A DNA stretch of 64,000 nucleotides from Tyto alba (Eukaryota > Chordata > Aves > Strigiformes > Tytonidae): the NCBI RefSeq assembly GCF_018691265.1, contig NW_024881329.1:930001-994000 (forward strand), read 5' to 3'. Of the stretch, positions 12,401-26,196 are shown piece after piece; the stretch's first letter is position 1; each line of letters opens with the position of its first letter. The position numbers and the translations under genes are program-made. Under the pieces are notes generated by a model. The model did not search any database. It was not told the origin of the DNA and worked only from the letters and a program-made list of their open reading frames with translations.

Positions 12401-13425
12401 CCATCCTACGTGTTCTCCTGGAGGAGACACTAAGATTATTCTTGCTCTTTTTAAAAGAATCTTCTTCGTCACCTAATGCTGATTTTCTTCCCCTCAGCAT
12501 CGAGGAATGATTGCTAACTACATCTGTTTCTCACAGAAAATTCAAAGCAGCGTTGCGCAGCATGATTCAGGCATGCACACATGGTAGAACTAGATAGAAT
12601 TAGACATTTGTGTTTATCCAGTTAAACTACTGGTTTTTCTTCCTTTGACTGCTTTTTAATGTACTGGCTGTACATTGTCTCTATCCCTGCCGCACAGCCC
12701 TCCTTCTCATCATCAAACTCAAGCCGATGAGCCTTTTCTTCTCTTCTGTCAAGTCCTTCACTAAATTCTGTTTGTAAGGAGCTTCCCTGAACCTCAGTCC
12801 CCACCTTTGTGAGCAAGTAAAGCTGATGCAGAGCAATACCCACAGAAAATGTAGCTGCCCTGTAGACTAGACAGGAGAATGGAATCCACCCTTCCCACCA
12901 TCTCTCTGCTTCTGGGTGCTCTTGAGTCTCCAGTGCACACTGTACTCCTTAGCAAAGCTTGCTTATCTGGTCCCTTTCCATTACAGACAGCCATTTTCCT
13001 CTGTGGCAGCCTCTTCCTGATGCTCTTGTGGAACATTTCCAGCTCCTCCTTCATCCCTCTCAGTGACTACCTAAAATCTGCACTGCTGCATTGATGAAAT
13101 CCACTGGTGACCTCACTGTCTTACCTAGGCTGTCCTAAGAGTCCCCTAGCAATGGTGAGGGCATAGTCCTCCCTTGCAATCACCTTCGAGAACAGCACAG
13201 GCCTAGAAATCTCTCTTTTAGTCAGAGAGGTGGCATACTTGATCTCTCCAGAGTACTTCTACACCTATTTCACACAGATTCTCTTTTTGCTGGCAGTTCC
13301 CACCTCCTTTATGAGGGGCAGAAGAGGACCTGCCGCCACTTGCATCTTGCAGGACTGGTGCAGGGCCATTGCATGTTTCTAGGTAACTTTTCAGGCAGGT
13401 GTTCATGAACTCAGCAGTGATGTGA

Positions 13426-13450
13426 GTGTGTGTGTGTGTGTGTGTGTGTG
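13426..13450. repeat. (TG)n microsatellite
   Basis: About twelve consecutive TG units. Confidence 0.95.
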
Positions 13451-14624
13451 CAAATCAGTTAGATGCTGTCTGATGGCTTTCAGGGGACCAACGCTAAGCA
13501 TTTCTGGAGTCAGACTTCCCACAAGATTCCTAAGCTGAGATGCCCAAATCAACATGTTGCACATTTCTTCTCTGGTCTCAGACTCTTGACTCCGCGTTTT
13601 TCACTTCCAGTCAGTGGACTTCAGTCAGGGAAATACTGAGGCTAACGTAGCGAAACACTGATCAGAAATGTAACGGGAATCAAGTGACTGATGGACTTTC
13701 AGCCATTGACTATGAAAACATGAGGAAGCTAATGTTAATCTACAGATGTTGTATTAACACTGAGTGATTTCCCAGTCCTCATTAGCAATATGCTTTGATA
13801 AGGGTAGAAGGTGTTAGCTCTAGTTTCCCTTCAGTAAGCTGTTTAATCATCGGAGCTTACTGGCAGTGGGATTTGGGAGAATTATACGATCACAAAGTGA
13901 ATTAAGAATAATACAGTACCCTCCCTCTAGCTTCTCTGGGATGGTGCACAGGGGAGGGAGTGGGTTCGGAGCTGCTCTGTTCCCCATGTGAGCAGCACTG
14001 GTGTGCTCCAGTGAGGCCTAAGCAGGAAGCTGCTGTCTCCTTAGTCAAGATTTTCCTCGTTTTTGGGAGCACACTTATACCAGCTTTCCTGCAGTGATCA
14101 GCACATGCCGGTGAACTTGTTATAGCATGTCCAGCAGCGCATTCTTGCTGGCTTACTGAGGTCTGATCCAAAGCTTATTGCAGATTCAGGGAAGATTCAT
14201 GGACTTCTTCAGTGGCCTTTGGACTACTCTGTGGAGGCAAAAATACAACAGCAATAGATACATGGGTGAGAGGACTCAATATCACCACCACATTTCACTC
14301 TGAAAAGCTGGCAAAAGATATTCTGCACCCCAACCCTGTGTGTTCCGGAGCAGTAAAATCAACATGAATCCTACTTAGTAAGTGATTCAAAAGCACTTTC
14401 TGGTTTGTGAATCATCTGCATCCCAGCCTTTCTGAGGATCTTAGGTAATGAGATGAGAACAGCACAGCTTCTGTGGTCATCTCTACCTGCTCACAGGGCT
14501 GCCAGCCGGCTCTGGCCTTGTTTTCCAGCTGCTCTTTTAAAATGCTCTCTGCCACTGAGCAGTTCTCATCTAGAGATCTCAGCCATTAAGTAATCCTCCT
14601 AGCTTTTCTAGAAAAGAGCCGACT

Positions 14625-14705
14625 ACCATTAAACCTGTTTTACAGGTGGGTAGGCTGAGCTCCAGTCTGCCTGAGATCACAAAGTGTTATTTAGGGCCAA
14701 ACTGC
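14625..14705 (+). repeat. Possible MIR/CORE-SINE relic
   Basis: TTTTACAGGTGGGTAGGCTGA, then CTGAGATCACAAAGTG resembles the MIR segment 'tttacagatgaggaaactga ... aggtcacacag'. Divergence is high. Confidence 0.3.
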
Positions 14706-17700
14706 CAGGGCTGGCATGTTCCTGCAGCAGGGATGACCGCCTAGGAGGAATATGAACTTCATTTGTTAGAGGAAAGGAGTGCCCAGGCAGAGGGGAGGGC
14801 TGCCCACACAGACTCTGTTTATGTACATGCTTCACACATGACTACGAAGCAAATCAACCACGCTGGCCATGTGGCTGGAATCCAGGTGTCCCTGCGATGA
14901 AGACGCGAGCGTAGGGCAAGCCGAAATGTCGTGCTCGGCGCTTTGGGCTGAGCCATCTAGCAGGTGGGAAGGGGAAACTCTGCCTGATTGCTTATGCCTG
15001 AGTCACCTCCTTTAGCATTTGTTATTGCCTAGCATGTTAGCATGCTGCCTGCTGGATAATAAATGACTTCATTCACTGCGGCAATGAGGACACTATTAAA
15101 AATTAACCCTAGCAAATGGTCCTGCATATTTTTTTCAGTCAGAGCCAGACAAGGGGGAAGAGGAGAGCAGTGCTGTTGAAATCTGATTTGCAGAAAAGGC
15201 AAGGAGTGAGTTTTTATTAATGGGCATGGTTCACGCTTCACTTTAATCACTGCAGTTGTTGGCAATCAATAAGGAAAATTCAGAGGGCTTAAGGCACTTG
15301 GTAAAGTTAAAAGCAGTGCAAGTAGAAAAGACTCAATAGGTATATTGCAAGGGAGGTCAAAGAACTGGATAAATAGGATTACCATACTGACATGTAATTT
15401 ATGACCTGTTCGCAGAAATAAATGAATTTAGCGCATGGATGTTATTACCACGCATAAGGAATGTGGTCTGTAGATGAAAAGCTTCACTTTTGGTTCGTGC
15501 ATTGCACCCTTTTCTCACACTATCACACTTACAACCATACCCTATCTATAGCAGCATGCAGAGTATATTTACAGAAATGAAGGGTTTGCATTCAATATCT
15601 GAGGAAATAGATCAGCTGACAGACAGATCCCTCATTTTCTTGGCTTCTCTTGCCTCCAGCTCCCACACAGTATCCATCAAATTGTCTCAAATCAAACCCT
15701 CACAGGCTGCATTTGGAGCTCGGGCAAGGAGCCAGGCAGGCTGAGAGCAGAGACCTTTCTGTCCACATGTACTTCCCACCATCTGTACACTGCAGTCCAG
15801 AGCACAGGAGCTCAGCTTTAGGCTCAACAAAAACCACCTTCTTACTCCCTTTGCGTTGCTCCAAGACAGGGATGGGATCTGAAGCCTGCTGATGCTCATA
15901 TTAACGATCCTCTTGTTGACATAAAAATTGCACCTTGTTCTGAGATGTCATTCAGCTGGCTTTGGTACAGCAGCAAGCAGCACGCCCCATCCGGAGCCCC
16001 ACAGCTCCTCGGGGCTGTCCCAGACCCTTGAGCATCTCCATTCATAGATGGTTGACACCCGTAGATAGTAACACAAGCTGTAATGTCAGGTGCAGTGACC
16101 GTGCAAGCAGATCTGTCCCCTGGCTGGCATGCTTTTTTCCAGAAGCATATCGTAGCTGTTGATTTCACAAGCTGTACTGCAATATGACGGCACGTATCAA
16201 AGGGCCAGGCTGAGGTCTGCGTGTTTGTACTGAGTCACCTGCCCCTCTCCACGTGACAGCGGTATCTTAAAATGCCAGACTTAAGCAGATACTATGCTGC
16301 AGCAGGGGAGATGATGTAAATAAAGTTCCCACATAAGCAGCGTTATGAATTCGCTGGATGAAAGGTACTCAGATGTTGCTTTGTCCAAGTTGGAGCTGTT
16401 TTCTGCTCTAAGATATTTCCTTACCTGTGGCATTTCAGGGACCACGGTTGAAATATTCCTCAGATTAATTCCTGCCTTTTATTTATTTTCTCTCCTTTAT
16501 CTCTCCATCCAGACAGAGCTTTGTCATTAGCCCCAGTCCCTGGCTACCTTCATCAGCTATCCAAGCCCCCAAGTGCCAGATCCCTTCTGCCCCCTGGTCC
16601 TGCCCATTGCATCAATGGGGAGTGTGCCTCCAGAACAAGCAACCCCAGTGCCCGTGTATCTGGGACTTGGCTGTGCAACGTGCCACACGTCAGGAAGGCT
16701 CCCCGACTTAGCAGCAGGGTAGGGTGGTCCCAGGGACTTTGGATTCTCAGCAGCTAAGATGTTTGCCTAACATCTTGCTTGAAACATAGGCATATCAGAA
16801 AGTTGCACTTGCAAATATTAGAATACTCCCTGAACATATTTCCTAGATAGCTGCTGTACAAATGATGAGGAGTAAGCAATTCAAGCATCCAGTCACAAAC
16901 AAGAAGGTGTGCGGTGTGGGATAGGATCTACCCTTGCTGGGATGTTGACTCTGTGACAAACACAGTTGTTCACTCTGTGTTTTAAGGTCCTGTAGTCATT
17001 TTCATGCATCAGGCAACAGTTTCACTGAACTCTTGCTGCAGCCAAGGATGCTGCTGGAACAAGGATTTTATTTTAATGATCACCAACCGGGAGTTACCAC
17101 AACGTCTGTCAATCAACACAATGTTTTAGTGGAGGTGGTAGTTTTGGAAAGCCCAATAGCTTAAAGTTAGTGTGGCACCTCTTTGTAGGCTGGATGTGAT
17201 CTGAAATCACTTCCTTTAACTTCAGTAGGTTTGGGATCACACACATGCTTTGGTTATTTGTTTGTTTGTTTTCCTCCATTCTATATTTCACTCTCCAGGT
17301 TGCCAAGGGCTGGGTATGTTATGAGGAAAGTATCTCAAAGGAGAAAGAAGTGTCCTATGCAAACAGCTGTAGGTGTATGTCCAGCTGCTCAGGTTTCTAG
17401 GAAAGGAAGTTGTGAACTGCACCTGGAAAATCTGCCTTCCACAGACCAGGAGCTAGCCAGTAAACACTGAATGCATAGTTGCGTGCTGCACACTTGTGTT
17501 TCCACTGACTTTTAATGAAAATGAGAAGGAAATGTATTTTTTTTAACGCTAGTTTAACATGTACCCTTATCTGCTACTGCAAAGAGCAATCAACTGATAA
17601 CTTAGAAATTGGCCAGCTGCCACTGTTGGTACATAAGATTACTGGGAGTGGTCTGTTAATGAATGGCACATCCACAGCATGGCATGGGGAGTGACCAGTG

Positions 17701-20655
17701 TGGGGCAGGACAGGGGAGGCTTGTGTGCACTCCAAGGAAGACACGTTCTGGCAGTGGTGATGTGATGGGAGTTGTTAGAGGGACACACATTTCACCACAC
17801 TGCTTGGTATTGCTTTGGACATATCTGTCTGCTTTGGCCTCCTCTACAAAATAGCAAGAGCCAAACACTGCACAGAGTTGTGCTAGTGTAATGCTAAGGC
17901 AATGCATGAATTTCTGCTTAGCTCATTACAACAATACTTTTGAATCGAGTTTCTGCATCCCATCATACTAGAAAAGGCCAGGTGCAAATCCAGCACTGGT
18001 TTTGCCCCCAGATCAGTTCAGATCCAAATTGAAACAGAGATTGTCAAAGATCCATCTCCATTGCTAACAATGGTGGGCAAGTCTGGAAATGCAAGGTCTT
18101 TGCTCAGACTGTAGGAAGCGAACGGAGATGAATTGCAGTACTACAGGAGCATCGTGGCTCCTAGAGGTAACAGTAGCTTGTGGTCACTAGAGGATTCCCA
18201 TTCTGTATTTCTGTCTTCTGCTGAAGAGCTTTGCTCAGCCAAATGCACGCCACTTAGCTAAACACTAGGAGTTTCTATTAAACCACTATAAGGGTTTCCC
18301 CCAGGGTCTCTTCTAAGGGGTTTCAAGGAAAGACAATAGTGGGATGGAGTGCTTAGCCAGAAGTGCAGGCATGCAGTGATAAAGCGCAGGTTTGCATGGC
18401 CAAAGAGCTGGCCTACAAGCATGGCTGGAGTCCCTTTTTGGAGACAACACGACGTATTCACCGCCACATGCTGTCACCGGCCAGTGGGGCTGCTGACAGA
18501 TCCAGCCTTGAAAACAAACTGTCAAGCAAGGTGTTAGAGGTAGGTGTGAGATTTGTGTGGACTGGGATGTGTTTTATGGTTTTCAATACTCTGAAACACT
18601 ACCTGAGCATCTCTCTGGGTCTCACTCAGTATGCTGAGTTAGGTAACTGCTGAATTTTATTGAAACATCTAGACAGTACATAAAAAGTAGAGAAGTGTAC
18701 CAATAAGCCATCTTCTCTCATCACTTACCTAACTTAGCTGCTGGAATAACAAAGTATATAGTCCTTTTTCTAAACACGCATTATGCAAAATCAGAGCCAG
18801 GGCTGTAAGGAGAGTATTTGGAAATGAGGTCCCTCCTGTCATTTTGAGGACAGGGAAACATCCTTCCCCCTCTATGAGGACAGGATTCCTTCTAGTAGTC
18901 TAGAGGAAGTTACACATGATGGTGACCCAAATACACATGAATCCCAGGGCTTTCCAAAAAGGCTATCCATGGAAGGGGCAACCTGAGCCCCTTAAATTCA
19001 AGGGGAAATCCCAGTGCAGGACGGTGGTGTGTCGCATCACACTTCATTCCTGTATAGTGTTTGCTGGACTCGAATCTGGGCTGCACGCATCAGAAGCAGA
19101 GGTGTAGGGTCAAGAGTTCCTTTGACAGAGCAGATAGGACCATTTTTGCCTTTGCTCAGCTCATTCACTGATGCCGAGCCAGAAGCAAGCACAAATCACT
19201 TAGTAGACCATGGAGCTGAAACTCCCCTGGGAGCACTGGGAATGGGCAAGGCACTCTGAGGCAGAAGAAGCACTCAGCATGTTAGGGCAGAGAGCCATGT
19301 TTTCTAGGCTATGGATGCTGGCCCTAGGATTGCATCGGTGTGCACAAGGATGTACTGGGGATGCAGTGCTTGTCCAGTCTGCAGAACTGCCTGACCCCGT
19401 ATCTGCCTGCTAACCTCCTCCCTCCTCTACCGCAGACTGTGCCCCAGCCACCCTCCTTCCCCCTCTGTAAGACAGGGATTTGTGAAGAACTTTTGCCAGA
19501 GCTGTTGTGTATAACGTGTCTCGCAGCGGTGCTGTTGCTGTGGTGGCTGAAAGCCTTGGTGTACATGAGTTGCATTCAGAGCAAGCTCTGAGCTGTGCAA
19601 AGGGCATGCAAACTAGTGGTGTAATGGCATGCAAACTGGTGCTTTTCCCTGATTCATTTTTTTTAAAAGCCCAAATTTCTCCACTGCTTCACACCCTATA
19701 TTGTCACTTGCACTAGTGGGAAATGAAGATAAATCCACACCTTTCTGATTTGGTAACATTTTGTGGTGGCTTTGCATTGGCACAAAAAGCAAGTACACAT
19801 TGCAAAGCTGCTGGTTTCCCTGCCTGAAGACAGCCAGATGAACTTCACAGCTAATGCCTCCTTGGCAAAACAGACCGAAAAGCACAGTGAGGCCACAGGT
19901 TTCTTTATACTTCAAAGAACAAGTGATGCTCCTGAAAAACTGTGGTGGAACAGTCATTGACCTTAACTCCTTTCCAACATCAATTAGTTCAATGTTGAAG
20001 TCAAAGTTGTAACTCAATCATTGGCCATGGAATTAATCCCAGAAGAAATGCAAAGACCACCAACACTGTGGACCAGGTGTGAATTATAAATAGCATCAGC
20101 AAGAGGCCTTCTGTGTCCCAGTGGGCACAGCCAACGCTATTCGTTTTATACTTTTCTTTTAAGCCTACCATTTTTAAGCCCTCTCAGCAAGACCTTCTCT
20201 TGCTGAGGATTTCTACCACACCGAGCCCCTAAACTGAATGAAACCTCTGCAGCAAGCACTGCAGTTGTAACAACATTGGGTTTTATACTTACAAGTTCTT
20301 TAGGAAAAATTACCACCTGGCAGCTGTAGGGCAGCTTTAGACTTGTCCCATACAGTGGAACGGGGTACCATACCCTGGGAGGGCAGATGCGTGCAGATAG
20401 TATCCTTGAGCTTTCCAAAACCAGGAAATAGTTTGACTCAGAAGAAACTGAGAAAGGTAGATGACCTTGAAAAGAGTCACAAAACAATAATCTTTATTTT
20501 ATACACAGGCTTTTCAAGTTACCATTGATTCATCTTTATTCAGGAATGATATAAACAAGGGCCTGCAAGCATGCTTTTCTGGATTAGCATTTTTTCAGAT
20601 AGGAAAGCTTTTGTTTCCTTTTTCCTGTAACAATGGGAAGGGAGAGAAATCTTAC

Positions 20656-20690
20656 CTTTATTTATTTATTCATTCATTCATTTATTTATA
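20656..20690. repeat. (TTTA)n/(TTCA)n tetranucleotide repeat
   Basis: TTTA units, then three TTCA units, then TTTA again. Confidence 0.9.
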
Positions 20691-21984
20691 ACTCTTCATT
20701 AAAATTAAGACAGAATTAGGAGATAAGCCCTTCTGGAATTAGGAAATCCTGGCTCGGTGGCTCAAATATTAATACAGTGCCCTACCTCACGTCTTTCATC
20801 CTAATCAGTGATCTCGACTGCGCTGTAATGGAGCCGTTTCTGGGTAGAATCACTCTGTGGTGAACCAAAACCTGCCTTTCTGATGCAGTAGTACAAAGGA
20901 AAGGAAGACCCCTCTGGTGTGGCAGCTGCTCTGGGTATTGCTTGAGAGTAAGTGGGATTCCACCAGAGTTCTTTCCCCCCCCGCAGAGATGAATCAGGGC
21001 TTAAGCTAATGAGATATCCCAACACAACTGAAGCCAGTTTACCTTTTCTCTGAGACCCTTCACCATAAGGTGGTATTTGCTGGTTTTATTGCTTTCTAGT
21101 ACCCCAAAAATGCACCCCAAAACTGTACCAAGCCAAGGAGGGGGTTTCATTTTCCTTGAGCAAGCACACAGCAGTGACAGGAGACAGGCTCTGTGATTCA
21201 GGACCTAGCCCAGAGCCTCCGGAGTGCGTGGTCACCTTCAGACACCGAACATGGTTTCTGTATGACTTCACTGACATCAGTAGTTTGGTTTACCTGTTCA
21301 CAGAAGCAAGGACAAAGAAAACCTATGCTCACTCGTCTTTCAGTGTGAGTTAAAATACTCCATAAAAATTGTTAGTGAAAGTTTTTCGAGATCTAGTTCA
21401 GCTTGAAAAGATACAGCTTTGTACAAAATACCATATGTTGCCTGATGAAGCTTTCCTTTCAGATTGCAGTTTATGAATTCACATAAGCCTGTGAAAAGGA
21501 GCAAAAACAAATGCCCGGATTCAGTGAGTCAGAGAAGATGTTTTTTTAACTGGATCCTCTCATTGCCCTTTCTTTTCATGCCAGGTGCAGTGACAGCAAA
21601 GTAAATTCAATTCACAGCCTACTGTCATTCTCCGGATCTTTGGATCAGTTCTTACTCCCTCCCGGCCTCATTCACCGCTTCTGAGGATGAAGTCCTAAAC
21701 ACCTGCCATGGTCGAAACTGTTCTTACATCATCTTCTGAACACTGTGACTTCAAGCACATGAAATCATGAAGTTAATGCCACAGTCAAGACTTTAACCAA
21801 AGCTCTTTCTGCAGACCCGAGCTGATTTTTTTTTAAATGCCATAGAATTTGCTAGTTCTTAACCAATAGAGAATTTACAAAAGGTAGTCAGTGTTCTGCT
21901 TCTCATGCAATACAAGATGGGAAAGTCTTCTAGCAGAGTAGCAGTCTGGATGGGGGTGGCAGTACCACAGTATGAATTCCTCCC

Positions 21985-22060
21985 TTAATCTCAGATTAGT
22001 TTTTATTTTTGTCTTGTTGTATAAAATGGGGATGAATATCCTTGTTCTGTTTTATCTACT
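21985..22060 (+). repeat. Possible MIR/CORE-SINE relic
   Basis: TTGTTGTATAAAATGGGGATG followed by AATATCCTTGTT resembles the MIR motif around 'ctgtaaaatggggataata'. Short and diverged. Confidence 0.35.
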
Positions 22061-22155
22061 TGGAATCAGAAGGTTCTGGAGGCGCATCTTTTACCATGCA
22101 CAGTATTCATCTGGTAGCGTTAGCTGTATTGACACCTTTTTGTGTAAAGATTAAG

Positions 22156-22218
22156 AGTAGTTGAAAATCAAACCCAAATGGGGCAATCCACACAGTAGTT
22201 GAAAATCAACCCAAATGA
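22156..22218 (+). repeat. Imperfect tandem duplication, period 38 bp
   Basis: AGTAGTTGAAAATCAAACCC begins at 22,156 and recurs with a one-base deletion at 22,194. The similarity spans about 26 bp of each unit. Confidence 0.85.
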
Positions 22219-22899
22219 AGATCATCTAAGTGTGGATTTACAGCCAAAGTAATACCTGTTCCTCTGCTTTCAGTAGAGATGTATAACACGGTGGTGGTGG
22301 TAGGATGGCTAATGAACACTGCACAGAAATGGAACTTACCCAGGGAAAAAGCAAAGTTTCAGGAGTTTAATACACTTTACTTGAGGACTGAGTAAATTCT
22401 GCCTTGCTGTACTGAAAGAACATCTTAAACAAAATTGTCAGATTTGGCATGATGTGACAGAAATAGAGGACTTCAAATGCACACCAGTTCTGAAGAAGCT
22501 GAGAGGCAAGAGAGAGGATATGTAGGTTAACACACACCCATCAGCCTGACCCTTAACAGTATGTAACATTTTAGAATAAATTTTGACTGCAAGCATAATT
22601 AAAAACATGGGAAAATATGGCAAGGGTTTACCAAAAGTGGATTATACCTACCTCTAGTAAGAGGCTGAATCTTCTAGGTGAAAAAAATACTACTAGTTTG
22701 GGACTTTGGGACAGCCTCCAGTACTGTGTCTCAAAGAAAATTGGTAGTTCTGCTGGAAAAGGGATTCTCATGAGACAACAAGGTGATTACAGGGCTGGCT
22801 AATTGGGAGAAGATCATGCTGCAAGGGGGACTATCAGGCTGAAAGATACTTTGTAGTGGAGGTTCTTACGGACAGTACTCATCTTAATTTCTCTTAGTG

Positions 22900-23600
22900 C
22901 CGTTTGGAAAAGACAGAGGCGTGCTAATGACATTGCTAACAATTAAGGGGTATCATCAGAGGAAGATGGGAAGAAGCAGATGGGATGATAGGAATAGAAT
23001 AAAATGTAGTGGTACACAGTGCAGGGTCATGTACTTACAAAACCTTTTACTACAATGGGGACTTCCATTCTAGATTCCTTTGCAACTGGGGAGGACAAAG
23101 AGAGGAACCCCATCTTAATAGTCAGCAGTTATGAGCAACCAATTTGATATGACCTTCATAACATGACCCCGGCATATACCAGACATTTTACAGTACAGAG
23201 AGTATATATTCCACTGCACAAGATATCTGGAGTAAATTATACTGTTCTGGTCACCCATCTTCAGGAAAGAAAAGCTGGAAAAGAAAAACCAGAATGATAA
23301 AAAGAATTGCGAGCCTGTCTTTAATGACAGGAGATTTTGAGCTTGGCATGTATGACTTAGCAAAATAAATGTCGAAAGGAGATGACAGTGAGCCCTATAA
23401 ATATATCAGGAATGCAAACATCAGAGGGGAACAGTTATTTTAAGCTGAAAAATGATTTGGCAAAAGAACAAGTAGGTATAACTTGGCAATAAATAATTTT
23501 AGCCTATAAACTAGTAATCCTCAGAGAGAGGCTTTGGACTGATCTTTCAGAAGAAGGGGGAAGAGACTGACAGGTATCTAAATGACTTTGATGTCTGCAG
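22900..23600 (+). mobile_element. Ancient CR1-type LINE fragment
   Basis: The + strand resembles the 3' part of CR1 reverse-transcriptase ORFs: GTGCAGGGTCATGTACTTA, then ACTGTTCTGGTCACCCATCTT (the FWSP region), then TATAAATATATCAGGAATG and GGGGAACAGTTATTTTAAGC. The reading frame is destroyed by stops and indels, so it is an old non-functional copy. The left boundary is approximate, and similarity may extend to about 22.8 kb. Confidence 0.7.
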
Positions 23601-26133
23601 TAGCAGAAAACTAGTTCCTCTGGCCAGAAAGCCGCTTCTGGTCCTGTGTTTCTAGTACAATTGAATACCTAAATGTTAATAATGCAAGTGGCAACAACAA
23701 TTAGCTATTAATCGATAATGTTAATTATTGACTGGGATGACTGGATTTTGCTTGTGACTGGATAAAAGCAGGAGGACAGACAAATTTCTTCTTTGTGAGA
23801 TAAGAACCCAAAGTAAAAGTGTGTCTATCTAGGATTGTTTTTCAGATAAAGTTTCACCTGAGTCCTGTTCATTTGGGTAGCACCAATATAATTAACCCAG
23901 ACTAACCCTTTCTGTGGAGGTCCTGTGATGGTGAGATCAGAATTGCGTCCAACATCTCTGAATAGGTCCAGGGTATACTAATTGTAAATATTAAGGTTTA
24001 AAAATTTTAAACATTTATTGGCAAAAATGAAACATAACTTTTCTCTGCTATAAAGCTTCACGAATGTACAATGTGATTCCTGGATAGAGATCACATCAGC
24101 TCCGCAGTTATTAATTTACAGGTTTCTCACTGACCTTAGCTCAGCTCTGGGAATGATGCCAGCACAATTACAGTAACTCTGAACAGGGCAGACGTAAAGC
24201 TCCTGTATCTACCCTGAAATTGTGCCAGATTTTTCTCTTGCTCAGTGACGGAAAGATGCATTTCTTCTTTGATTAGTTTCAAATTGTTCTTGCTGGATTG
24301 GAATTAAGAAGATTATTTCCAGCAAAAGAAGGAAAAGAGGTAAACTGCCATGCAGATATGTGCATACACAATGTACTTACTCCATCGATAATCTTCAGGT
24401 AGTGTGTCCCAAGAAGAGGTGTGGGGAAAACTGAATCAAGGTGCCTTGAGCTAGTTACCTGGAGGATAAATGCAGAATTGGGAATAAAATGCAAGGGGCA
24501 GATGCTTGGTTCAGTGGATTTTTTCACTGAATCATGCTAACCATCCTGGAGCACATCAAGGCCCATTGCCTTCCTTCCTGTGAAGGTGGGCAGCTGGACT
24601 GCAATGACATCAGGTGGAGCTGAATGCGCTCATCACCTTGGAAAATCAGGCCCCTGGTGATTTTCTCTGACGTTAATTGACCATCAGACCTTGCAAGAGG
24701 GGATTCAACACATTTCCTGACCTATGGTCTAAGATAGCATTTTCCAAACCCTAGAGTAAATTGAATGTTGTTGCAGAGGAAATGCTGATGCAATCCACCA
24801 GCAGCTGCTGCTCTCCAACATCCTCATAAAGGTACAGTGTATGTGGGAGGTGTGAAGGGGGTGAGTACGTGCAAGTAGGGTATTCAAAAACCTCAGCCTC
24901 TTCTAAATGGCAGGCAGGACTCTGTGTCTTTCCTCCAGACCTCCTACTTGCCTGCCCCCAAGAGAAACACTACTAAAGGCTGCTCCCAAGAAAACACTGG
25001 GTACTGTTCTGAAAGTAAACCCCTGAAAGTAAGCAGGCTTTTCATGTGGGGCCAGTGAGGGTGGGACAGCATTTTCCTGGGTGCCTAATTTATGAATCCT
25101 ATATCTAAAGTGTGGAAATGTGCATTCCTCTTTAGTGTGAGTGAGAATAGTAAGAGCAATGTTCTGAATAAATATATTGTGACAAGCCTAAAAGATCAGG
25201 CAATGCATGTGTTCCAACGGGCAAATTTAATTTATGGACAGATAAGTCGGGATGATTGAATTAACCTGGTTTAACAAATTACTGCCTCTCAGTGGAGCTG
25301 TGAAAACTGACTGCATTGTGCTTTAGTCCCTTGCTTTTTAAAATAAATCATGGTAAGGGAAAGCAAACATGTTTGGTTTAGGGAGCGGAAGGGCTATTAA
25401 GGTGGTCAGTTAAGATGGCCCTGCAGATGCACGGTAACTCTTTACCCCACAGGAGCTTAATCCCGTACGCCAGCCTGCCTGTGGCCTGGGTGTGCACTTG
25501 CACCCCCGGCACTGTGATTTTCTGATGTCCTGGAAAACCCCCGCCCAAAAATCAGTAAGCATTCTTTACTTGTATTGGGGCTGAATAGTGAAGCAGGAAT
25601 ATGAGGATGCCGTGGCGCTCTCCAACCAGGAGACGGTGAATGGCGGGAGAATAGCACATTGCTGCTCAGGGAGCTGCCCCAGCATTGCACTCTTGCACCA
25701 ACAGAGATGTTTGCCCGTGTCACCAAGAAAAGCTGACAGCCTGCAAAGAAGGGTTCAGCTGCTGTTGGGCACAGAGATGCCCCGAACCCCCTCCTACTGT
25801 CGCCCCGACCCCTTCAGCCGTGTGCCACCCAAACCCCACCTGGGGCCCGTTCCTGTCCTTAACGCCGTGCCCACTCTTGCTCTCCCCACTTTGTTCCTTC
25901 TGTCCCGCTCTTCCCCCTGCCAGCGTCCTCCTCTGTTCTCTCCAGCCAGGAAGAATCCCCAAACTCTGTTCTTCCTCCTCCTCCTCGCCCAGGCGGCGGG
26001 AGGCCACGCCCCCCCGCGGCTGACAGGCAGGCCCTGTGGCGCTGGGCGGGGCTTGGCGATCGGGGGCGGAGCCTCGTGGACGGGGGCGGGGCACCGGGCG
26101 CAAGGGGGCGGGGCCGAGGGCGGGCGTGCGGCC

Positions 26134-26146
26134 GTTGCCAGGTGAC
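26134..26146 (+). promoter_or_regulatory. X-box-like RFX binding site
   Basis: GTTGCC, one base, then GGTGAC forms an imperfect palindrome. It matches the RFX X-box (GTNRCC, 0-3 bases, RGYAAC) with one mismatch in the second half. RFX factors drive ciliary genes, which fits the function of LRRC56. It lies about 50 bp upstream of the presumed exon 1 donor, so it may sit at or just after the transcription start. Confidence 0.55.
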
Positions 26147-26193
26147 GGGCCGTGTCCGCGGGGCCCAGCGCGCCCGGCCCGGCCCGGCCCGCA

Positions 26194-26196
26194 GGT
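26194..26196 (+). other. LRRC56: Splice donor of presumed LRRC56 exon 1
   Basis: The sequence reads GCAG|GTAGGTG with the exon ending at 26,194. It is a strong donor inside the CpG island on the + strand, preceded by a GGCCC-repeat stretch. No ATG with a long frame precedes it, so the exon would be untranslated. Confidence 0.5.

Larger units (their letters stand above)
5940..13420. other. Intergenic DNA, no supported gene
   Basis: CpG density stays moderate to about 6.9 kb (island shore) and then falls. Apart from A- and T-rich repeats and one weak - strand exon-like frame (6,671-6,857), nothing resembles a gene. Confidence 0.6.
13451..25959. other. Intergenic DNA, no supported gene
   Basis: Frames are short (under 140 codons), scattered over both strands and unlike known proteins. 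The stretch contains a tetranucleotide repeat, two SINE-like relics, a small tandem duplication and the CR1 relic at 22.9-23.6 kb. It lies upstream of the presumed LRRC56 promoter and may hold enhancers, but none can be named. Confidence 0.6.
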
